Assembly: GCA_038144835.1 (NCBI GenBank)
Contig: JAYQON010000089.1
Location: 1 to 12,643, forward strand
Length of the DNA stretch: 12,643 nt
Reading direction: 5' to 3'
Source of the DNA: JALHOQ01 sp038144835
Lineage (GTDB): Bacteria > Bdellovibrionota > Bdellovibrionia > Bdellovibrionales > UBA1609
Every line of letters starts with the position of its first letter. Position 1 is the first letter of the stretch. Below, one piece after another: positions 7,184 to 12,643 of this stretch. The notes under the pieces are model-generated. The model was given only the letters and a program-made list of their open reading frames with translations. It had not been told where the DNA came from and made no database searches. The position numbers were made by a program, and so were the translations under genes.

Positions 7184-8074
7184 ATGTTCGCCATGATCAA
7201 ACGTATATTCCTTTTTGCCCTGGTCAATGTCCTGATTCTTCTGACTCTCACTGTGACCTTTAATGTTGTTGTAAACCTTTTGGGCTTGCGCATGAGCGTA
7301 GATCAAAGTCTTTTGGTTTTTTACGCACTCATGGGTTTTGGCGGAGCCTTTATTAGCTTGGCCCTGTCTCGCAAGATGGCCAAGTGGACTATGGGTGTCC
7401 GGATCATAGACCCACAAAACGCTCAAGGAGGTGAACGCCGCTTGCTTGAAATGGTGTACGATTTCGCACGCAAGGCCAAACTTCCAGCAATGCCCGAAGT
7501 AGGTATCTACGACAGTCCTGAAATCAATGCCTTCGCCACTGGCCCCACAAAGTCCCGCTCATTGGTGGCCGTAAGTACTGGCCTGTTGAGACAAATGGAT
7601 AATGCCGCAATTGAAGGTGTGTTGGGGCACGAGGTGGCACACATCGCTAATGGAGATATGGTTACAATGACGTTACTTCAGGGACTTATCAACACCCTTG
7701 TGTTGATCGTCGCTCGTCTAATTTCCACCGTTATCGCCAGTCAGGTAGAAGAGCGTTCGAGGCCCGGCGTTCAATTGATGCTGTTTTACATTTTACAATT
7801 CGCGCTTAGCCTTCTGGGCAGCATTGTCGTCTGTTATTTTTCTCGCGCGCGCGAATATCGAGCGGATGCTGGCGGAGCTCGCTTAGCCGGTCGCGACCGT
7901 ATGCTTGCGGGACTAAAAGCTCTGCGTAACGTGTATGGACACGTTGACGACGAACATCAGTCACTTGCCACTCTCAAGATTTCTGGCCACTACGCAAGCC
8001 GTTTATCAGCACTCTTTAGCACTCACCCGCCACTGGAGTTAAGAATTCGCCGGCTTGAGAATTCTCCCCTGTGA
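7184..8074 (+). CDS. htpX: Membrane zinc metalloprotease HtpX (M48B)
   Basis: HtpX is a cytoplasmic-membrane zinc endopeptidase that, in other bacteria, works with FtsH in degrading misfolded membrane proteins. The 296-residue product has usual family length and layout: hydrophobic spans near 8-31 and 44-62, the zinc site HEVAH at 149-153 (His149, Glu150, His153), further spans near 163-183 and 197-218, and the third zinc ligand Glu224 in AREYRADAG. The STHPP segment near 279-283 is also typical. ATG at 7184 is chosen because GGAGG lies 9 nt upstream; a second ATG at 7193 is too distant from it. The leader carries a heat-shock-like promoter and a hairpin, suggesting stress control. The TGA stop overlaps a GTG codon (8071) that is the likely original start of the following transporter gene. 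The identification is secure; the regulation is inferred. Confidence 0.96.
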   Translation: MFAMIKRIFLFALVNVLILLTLTVTFNVVVNLLGLRMSVDQSLLVFYALMGFGGAFISLALSRKMAKWTMGVRIIDPQNAQGGERRLLEMVYDFARKAKLPAMPEVGIYDSPEINAFATGPTKSRSLVAVSTGLLRQMDNAAIEGVLGHEVAHIANGDMVTMTLLQGLINTLVLIVARLISTVIASQVEERSRPGVQLMLFYILQFALSLLGSIVVCYFSRAREYRADAGGARLAGRDRMLAGLKALRNVYGHVDDEHQSLATLKISGHYASRLSALFSTHPPLELRIRRLENSPL

Positions 8075-8979
8075 GCCCCCGTGCAGTTGGGATAAGTATG
8101 GCTGTCGTCACCGCCCTCAGCTGGGCGGTGTTGGCCATTGCATTAAAGTTCACCCAGCAGATGTTTTAGTCCGGGAGCATCGTATGGACACGGATGATGG
8201 TTGGCTTTTTGCTTCTTTTGATCATCTTTGCCTGGCGAAAGCGCACGGGACTTAAAATCCTAAAGTGTCCCCCAAAACGCGGACTTCTGGCCGGCGCTTT
8301 GATTGCTTGCAATTACTTTGGTTACATGAAAGGCCTTGAACTCACCTCCGCGAGCAACGCCCAGATCATGATTCAACTGGCGCCCATGAGCTTTGCTGCA
8401 CTTAGTATTTTCATATTTCGCGAAACACCTTCTATCACCCAATTTCTCGGCATGCTCACGGCCGTCACCGGATTTGGTTTTTTTTACTGGGACCAAATCC
8501 TCCAATCTTACGCCAAAATTGACAGCTTCCAATTGGGAAATCTATGGCTGCTTTTTGCGGCCTCAACCTGGGCTGTGTTTGCATTGTTGCAAAAATCACT
8601 TATGCGCAATTGGAAGCCGCAAGAGCTAAACCTTTTGATCTACGGAATCTCGGCGTTTTTACTTTTTCCGATGGCGAATATTTCAGAACTTGATTCTCTA
8701 AGTACGATTTCTACTCTTTTACTTTTATTTTTAGGACTTAATACAGTTTTGGCATACGGTGCTTTTTCAGAAGCGCTGACCAGAATTCCAGCGAGCCACG
8801 TGAGCGTTATCATAGCGTTAAATCCCCTGCTTACAATTGCTCTGATGACCTACCTGACCCAGATGGAAGCCCAGTGGATTTCTGGCGAGCCCGTCCAATG
8901 GCGTGGTTACTTGGGCGCCATCCTCGTGGTTTTAGGCGTGGTGACTACGGTTGTGGGCAAGCCCCGCTTGTCGCGCTAG
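8071..8979 (+). pseudogene. EamA/DMT-family transporter interrupted by in-frame TAG
   Basis: EamA drug/metabolite transporters are ten-helix inner-membrane carriers built from two five-helix repeats of about 300 residues in all. Read from GTG 8071, which overlaps the htpX stop as GTGA, the frame has 302 codons but contains a TAG at 8167-8169 (codon 33). Sequence on both sides is family-like: a first helix with ALSWAVLAIALKFTQ before the stop and SGSIVWTRMMVGF right after it, with no frame change. The remainder is intact, with EamA landmarks such as LAPMSF and ALNPLLTI, and ends in TAG at 8977-8979. A restart at ATG 8194 would give 261 residues lacking helix 1 and has no well-spaced ribosome-binding site. 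ATG 8098 is an alternative original start. The simplest reading is a recent nonsense mutation or a base error. The substrate is unknown. Confidence 0.8.
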
Positions 8980-8997
8980 GCTCAATTCACATACAAT
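8968..8997 (+). promoter_or_regulatory. Possible promoter giving a near-leaderless mRNA
   Basis: TTGTCG (8968-8973), 18 nt, then TACAAT (8992-8997, 5 of 6 to TATAAT). Transcription would start about 9003-9006, at or next to the ATG (9006) of the lytic transglycosylase gene, which has no visible Shine-Dalgarno sequence. The -35 matches only 4 of 6, so support is moderate at best. Confidence 0.35.
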
Positions 8998-9005
8998 TAA
9001 AATCT

Positions 9006-11078
9006 ATGCTCAAACTTGTAGCCGGGACATTGACTCTAGGGGTCCTTGCAATTGCCTTCAATGGTTGCAAGTCCGCTCAGCTCAAAAGCCAAAATATTTC
9101 TGTGTTTGAAGATCAATGGACAAAAACCTACAAAGACGCAAAAAGCTTTCAAGCTTCAGGAGATAGCGCCAACGCCTGCTTATTATACAAATCACTTGCC
9201 CAAATGGAGCATTTTCCAGCTCGCGAATTGGCTGAGTTACGTCAGTTCCAAACATGCTCTTCAATACAAATTCCGCAACTCACTCGCGAGCGCCTACCAC
9301 CCTATCTGCGCAATCTTGCCATCGACATATATCTTGAACAGGTACAAAAACTAAGCGACAGAAAACAGGAGCTTTATTTTGTCATCGAAAAATCCAAACA
9401 GAAGCTTGCACAAAAAGAAAAGGTCTTTTGGATTAACCGAGCCCTAGATCTTGCCCGCGAACTCGACCATAAAGATGTCTTGCCCGAATTACAATCGCGC
9501 CTTTACCGAGTCGCTCCCCGCATGAATCCAAATCCATCGCCTGAAGATTGGCTGGATATAGCCGCTGATTATCGCCTAAACAGAGACTTCCAAAAAGCTC
9601 GCGAGTACTATGAACGTGTGATCGCCAGCCCTGATTTTTCTACTCAGGATAAAATTTCAGCCTTTAAAGGATTGCGTTTAGCCAATAAAAATTCCCGCGA
9701 CAAGAGCGCTTACCTGCTCGCCTCGCAACGCTTGATTAGCTACCTTGATTCGGCCTTAAAAAAGGCTCCCCGCTCTAAAAGTCTGCGCAAAGCCTATTAC
9801 GATGCCAGTATTTTTTACGGACGCGCTTTATGGACAGAGGGCAAGAGTACTGCCGCTAAAAAGATTTTTTCTCGGCTCGAAAGACAATTCAAAGGCAAAC
9901 TTTCTCTGACCGAACTCTACTGGCTTAAAGGTCGTATGCAAGAGGAAGAAAGCAACTTTGATGAAGTGTCACGATTTATGCAGGCGGCACAGCGCGAACC
10001 GATGTTATCAAACGAACTGCAAGAAAAAGTGGCTTGGTATAGTGGTTGGAATGAGCGACGCCGCAAAAATTTTGATCTCGCTATTAAAAACTTCACAGAG
10101 CTCAGTGAATCAACTCAATCTGAATTCACACGCATGCGCGCTCTTTTTTGGCTAGGAAAAACTTTGGCTGAGGCCTCTAACGAAGAAGCAAAAAGTAAAG
10201 CTGTCTTTCAGCGACTCATCGATTTAGATCCATTGGGCTATTACGGGCTTTTAGCCCGTCGGCAATTGGGAATACCCATCTCGCTATCTCGATCTGAATC
10301 GCCTTCGCCGATAAAAGTGGATTTACCGCTCAACACTCAACTGGCGAGCTGGCTTGCTCAGGTAGATGAGCACGAGGCCTTGACAGCGTTACTCGATCTA
10401 GGCGCGAGCATCTACAAGCGAATGCCAGAACAAAATGATGAAGGTTGGGTCTCGATATTTAAACTCTACGCGCAGGGCGGACTTTATATGCGGCTGTATG
10501 AAAGTCTGGTGGAGCTACCTGCCGAACGACGGCGTATTTTGCTTGAGTCAAATCCCGATCTGCTTTTTCCTCAACCATGGAACGAAGCCGTTCGCCTGGC
10601 CTCACTCCAATCCGGAGTCGGCGAGGAACTCATTTACGCAATCATGCGCCAGGAATCCGCATTTAATCCACGCGCGCGCAGCTCAGCCGACGCCTTCGGT
10701 TTGATGCAACTTCTGCCCGAAGTGGCCGAGCGCTTGGATCGCGAGGGCAAAACGGGTTACCGACAGGCCGATGACCTTTATGAACCCAAGATTAATATCG
10801 CTTTGGGGGCAGCTCATCTCCAAGAGCTTCTCAATCGACACAAAAACAAATTTATTCTTGCCGTGGCCGCCTACAACGCCGATGAACGTGTCATCCAAAA
10901 GTGGATGCAACATCGCTACCGAGGCGATGCGCTCGAATTTATCGAAGAAATCCCCTACGAAGAAACCCGCGCTTATGTTCGTCTGGTTATGCGCAATCTT
11001 ATTTTCTACAGCCTGCTGAGATCTCAATCTGCTTCCATTGAATTTCCCTCTTGGATCTTGAACCTCGGCCCATCCTAA
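9006..11078 (+). CDS. Slt70-type soluble lytic murein transglycosylase, lipoprotein
   Basis: Cleaves the MurNAc-GlcNAc bond of peptidoglycan with 1,6-anhydroMurNAc formation, in the periplasm. The 690-residue product starts with a signal peptide ending FNGC (Cys21), again with Phe at -3, so membrane anchoring is likely. Residues about 30-530 are an alpha-helical, TPR-like superhelix as in Slt70 (for example 183-207, 303-330, 343-368), ending with the LGYYGLLARRQLG segment near 410-422. The C-terminal SLT domain has the catalytic Glu550 in RQES, GLMQ 565-568, AAYNA 621-625 and IPYEETRAYV 649-658. The usual Gly-Pro-Gly after AYNA is replaced by Asp-Glu. ATG 9006 is chosen because the signal peptide starts there; the open frame runs further upstream but that part overlaps the transporter gene. 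No Shine-Dalgarno sequence is evident. 26 bp separate it from the transporter stop, so readthrough from htpX is also possible. Confidence 0.93.
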   Translation: MLKLVAGTLTLGVLAIAFNGCKSAQLKSQNISVFEDQWTKTYKDAKSFQASGDSANACLLYKSLAQMEHFPARELAELRQFQTCSSIQIPQLTRERLPPYLRNLAIDIYLEQVQKLSDRKQELYFVIEKSKQKLAQKEKVFWINRALDLARELDHKDVLPELQSRLYRVAPRMNPNPSPEDWLDIAADYRLNRDFQKAREYYERVIASPDFSTQDKISAFKGLRLANKNSRDKSAYLLASQRLISYLDSALKKAPRSKSLRKAYYDASIFYGRALWTEGKSTAAKKIFSRLERQFKGKLSLTELYWLKGRMQEEESNFDEVSRFMQAAQREPMLSNELQEKVAWYSGWNERRRKNFDLAIKNFTELSESTQSEFTRMRALFWLGKTLAEASNEEAKSKAVFQRLIDLDPLGYYGLLARRQLGIPISLSRSESPSPIKVDLPLNTQLASWLAQVDEHEALTALLDLGASIYKRMPEQNDEGWVSIFKLYAQGGLYMRLYESLVELPAERRRILLESNPDLLFPQPWNEAVRLASLQSGVGEELIYAIMRQESAFNPRARSSADAFGLMQLLPEVAERLDREGKTGYRQADDLYEPKINIALGAAHLQELLNRHKNKFILAVAAYNADERVIQKWMQHRYRGDALEFIEEIPYEETRAYVRLVMRNLIFYSLLRSQSASIEFPSWILNLGPS

Positions 11079-11281
11079 TTTCTTTGCCAAACCCCGATTG
11101 CCAGTAAACCTTGACCCTCAGCCCCCGCCGGGCCGTCTAAGGATTTGACAACCTCCTAACAGATCACCAGTTAGAGTCTCAAATTAGGGCGGTATTCTCT
11201 CGTAATCTCAAGCACTTAGAATTACCTCGTGCCGGCACCCCGCTTGCTCAAGGAGTTAGGTCAGAGAAGGAGTGCACCAAG
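11079..11281. other. Intergenic region before the subtilase gene
   Basis: 203 bp with no convincing gene. It holds a perfect 10-bp palindrome GTGCCGGCAC (11229-11238), a 5-bp inverted repeat CTAAC-N9-GTTAG (11156-11174), an isolated TTGACA (11145-11150) without a good -10, and at the end the AAGGAG ribosome-binding site (11267-11272) 9 nt before the subtilase ATG. No stem with a U-tract follows the transglycosylase stop, so no intrinsic terminator can be called. Confidence 0.4.
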
Positions 11282-12643
11282 ATGAAAATGCCGTCGAATA
11301 AGCAAATGACCGCCTGTTTACTCCTGATCTGTGTGGTGCAGTGGTTGGCGCAGTCAGGTTTTTCTCGCTTTCAATCTACCGAGTTCGCCTCAAAAGGTCG
11401 CAGCACAGAGCTGGGCAAGCCTGTTCCCACTAAACATCAACCTCAAAAAGAAGTTGAAGTCCTTCTCAATGACCCAGCCATTTCCTCAGGTTGGGGATTG
11501 AAAATGACCCAAGCGCAAAAGGCTTGGCGTATTTCTCAAGGCAGCCGTGAAATCGTCGTTTGCGTCATCGATACAGGCGCGGACATTCGCCATCCCGACT
11601 TAGAAAAGAATCTGTGGGTTAACAAAGGCGAAATCGGCATCGACAAAAATGGACAAGACAAAGCCACCAACGGCGTCGATGACGACGGCAATGGAATGAA
11701 AGACGACGTGCATGGTTGGAATTTCGTTAAAGACAATAATGACGTCTCAGATGATCACGGACATGGAACGCACATCGCAGGAATTATCGGAGCCGAGGGA
11801 GGCAATGGAATCGGCATTTCTGGTGTATCTCCCAAAGTGAGTCTCATGGTGCTAAAGTATTATGACGCCAAAGGCTCTGAAATGAATAACCTAATTAACA
11901 CAGTGAAAGCCATCGACTACGCCGTCAGCAAAGACTGCAATATCATCAACTATTCAGGCGGTGGAATCGCTCCAAGCAGAGAAGAAAAAGCAGCCATTGA
12001 GCGGGCAATGAAAAAAGGCATTCTCTTTGTGGCCGCGGCCGGCAACGAACGCTCAAACTCGGATATTCGCAAGTATTACCCCGCAGATTACGGTCTGCCC
12101 AATATACTCTCCGTCACTGCAATCGATCGTTTTCAAAATGTTCTTCCATCAAGCAATTGGGGTGAGCAAACTGTGCACATCGCAGCCCCTGGCAACGATA
12201 TCATCTCCACTTTACCAAATGGACAGTATGGTTACATGACAGGAACATCGCAGGCCACGGCATTTGCCACCGGAGTGGCCGCGCTAGTCATGGCCAATAA
12301 CACTAATTTAAGAAAAGCCGATCAGATTATCAAATATCTCACGCAGACAGGGGACACAGACGAAAAACTGATCGGCAAAACCATTTACCGAAAGCGTCTC
12401 AATTCCTATAAAGCTTTAGCCATTCAAGACTCCGACCTCTACTTCAATGGGGCTCAGGTCGACAACACAGTCAATTTGAAACGAAACCAGTTTGCCTCCC
12501 CCACAACTGCCGAAGAAGAGGAAGATGTCGTTGATGACAACTCAATTGAGCCAGAAACAAGGATTTCAGCTTTCGGCAAAAAGATTCAAAATCATCTGAG
12601 CTTAAAGAAACTATCTCTCTTGCCTCAGGCAGAGGCCCAAGGG
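11282..12643 (+). CDS. Secreted subtilisin-like S8 serine protease (3' end missing)
   Basis: A subtilase with 454 visible residues; no stop occurs before the right edge. Residues 1 to about 25 (MKMPSNKQMT then a hydrophobic run ending WLAQSG) form a signal peptide, followed by a short propeptide-like stretch to about 70. The catalytic triad is intact: Asp97 in VIDTGAD, His161 in DDHGHGTHIAG and Ser323 in GTSQATAFATG, with oxyanion Asn255 in AAAGNE. The Ser motif has Gln and Ala where classical subtilisins have Met and Pro (GTSMAAP). An Asp/Gly-rich loop, GVDDDGNGMKDD (131-142), resembles calcium-binding inserts common in S8 enzymes. After the catalytic domain come an acidic patch (410-419) and the start of a C-terminal extension whose nature is unknown. 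ATG 11282 has AAGGAG 9 nt upstream. It should act outside the cytoplasm; its target is unknown, and use in digesting prey or environmental protein is inference. Confidence 0.94.
   Translation, partial: MKMPSNKQMTACLLLICVVQWLAQSGFSRFQSTEFASKGRSTELGKPVPTKHQPQKEVEVLLNDPAISSGWGLKMTQAQKAWRISQGSREIVVCVIDTGADIRHPDLEKNLWVNKGEIGIDKNGQDKATNGVDDDGNGMKDDVHGWNFVKDNNDVSDDHGHGTHIAGIIGAEGGNGIGISGVSPKVSLMVLKYYDAKGSEMNNLINTVKAIDYAVSKDCNIINYSGGGIAPSREEKAAIERAMKKGILFVAAAGNERSNSDIRKYYPADYGLPNILSVTAIDRFQNVLPSSNWGEQTVHIAAPGNDIISTLPNGQYGYMTGTSQATAFATGVAALVMANNTNLRKADQIIKYLTQTGDTDEKLIGKTIYRKRLNSYKALAIQDSDLYFNGAQVDNTVNLKRNQFASPTTAEEEEDVVDDNSIEPETRISAFGKKIQNHLSLKKLSLLPQAEAQG

Noticed and set aside
8167..8169. TAG read as a recoded sense codon (pyrrolysine or suppression)
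   Set aside because: TAG also ends the barrel gene (7106-7108) and this same frame (8977-8979), and EamA proteins have no known recoded residue. A plain nonsense mutation or a base error is simpler.
8874..9005. N-terminal extension of the transglycosylase frame to an ATG at 8874
   Set aside because: The extension overlaps the transporter gene out of frame and would place the signal peptide internally; ATG 9006 starts the signal peptide directly.
11152..11157. CCTCCT as an anti-Shine-Dalgarno switch for the subtilase leader
   Set aside because: Only about 5 bp can pair with AAGGAG over 110 nt away, and flanking bases do not extend the pairing.
11145..11173. TTGACA as a sigma-70 promoter for the subtilase gene
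   Set aside because: No hexamer at 16-19 nt resembles TATAAT; the nearest candidate (TAGAGT at 11172) is 21 nt away.

Overview
The window looks like chromosomal DNA from a Bdellovibrionota-type (Bdellovibrio-like) bacterium. The evidence is indirect: a predicted lipoprotein with the FQNCGQ lipobox common in that lineage, a high density of exported proteins (lipoproteins, an outer-membrane-type barrel, a secreted subtilase, a lipid-anchored lytic transglycosylase), and moderate GC. No rRNA, tRNA, insertion sequence, CRISPR array or phage gene is visible. This is an ordinary chromosomal segment carrying several envelope genes rather than an obvious island.

Layout. (1) Positions 1-1965, + strand: ClpA, the AAA+ unfoldase of the ClpAP protease, cut by the left edge. 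(2) 1973-3586, - strand: an FG-GAP/VCBS beta-propeller lipoprotein, convergent with clpA with 7 nt between the stops. (3) 3587-3819: a divergent intergenic region with a run of short dyads. (4) 3820-7108, + strand: three overlapping, probably translationally coupled genes. They encode an unfamiliar lipoprotein made of three divergent tandem repeats with a conserved Cys pair each, a lipid-anchored endonuclease/exonuclease/phosphatase (EEP) enzyme, and a predicted outer-membrane beta-barrel. This is the best candidate for an undescribed envelope system. (5) 7109-8979: htpX, preceded by a sigma-32-like promoter and a hairpin that holds the Shine-Dalgarno sequence in its loop and ends at the base before the ATG. 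It is followed by an overlapping EamA/DMT transporter gene interrupted by an in-frame TAG after about 32 codons. (6) 9006-11078: a Slt70-type lytic transglycosylase lipoprotein with no evident Shine-Dalgarno sequence and a possible promoter placed so that its mRNA could be almost leaderless. (7) 11282 to the right edge: an S8 subtilase with a signal peptide and an intact catalytic triad, open at the 3' end.

Functional themes are cytoplasmic and membrane protein quality control (ClpA, HtpX) and envelope or secreted hydrolysis and architecture (lytic transglycosylase, EEP enzyme, subtilase, propeller lipoprotein, barrel). A role in predation is plausible if the host is a predatory bacterium, but nothing in the sequence proves it.
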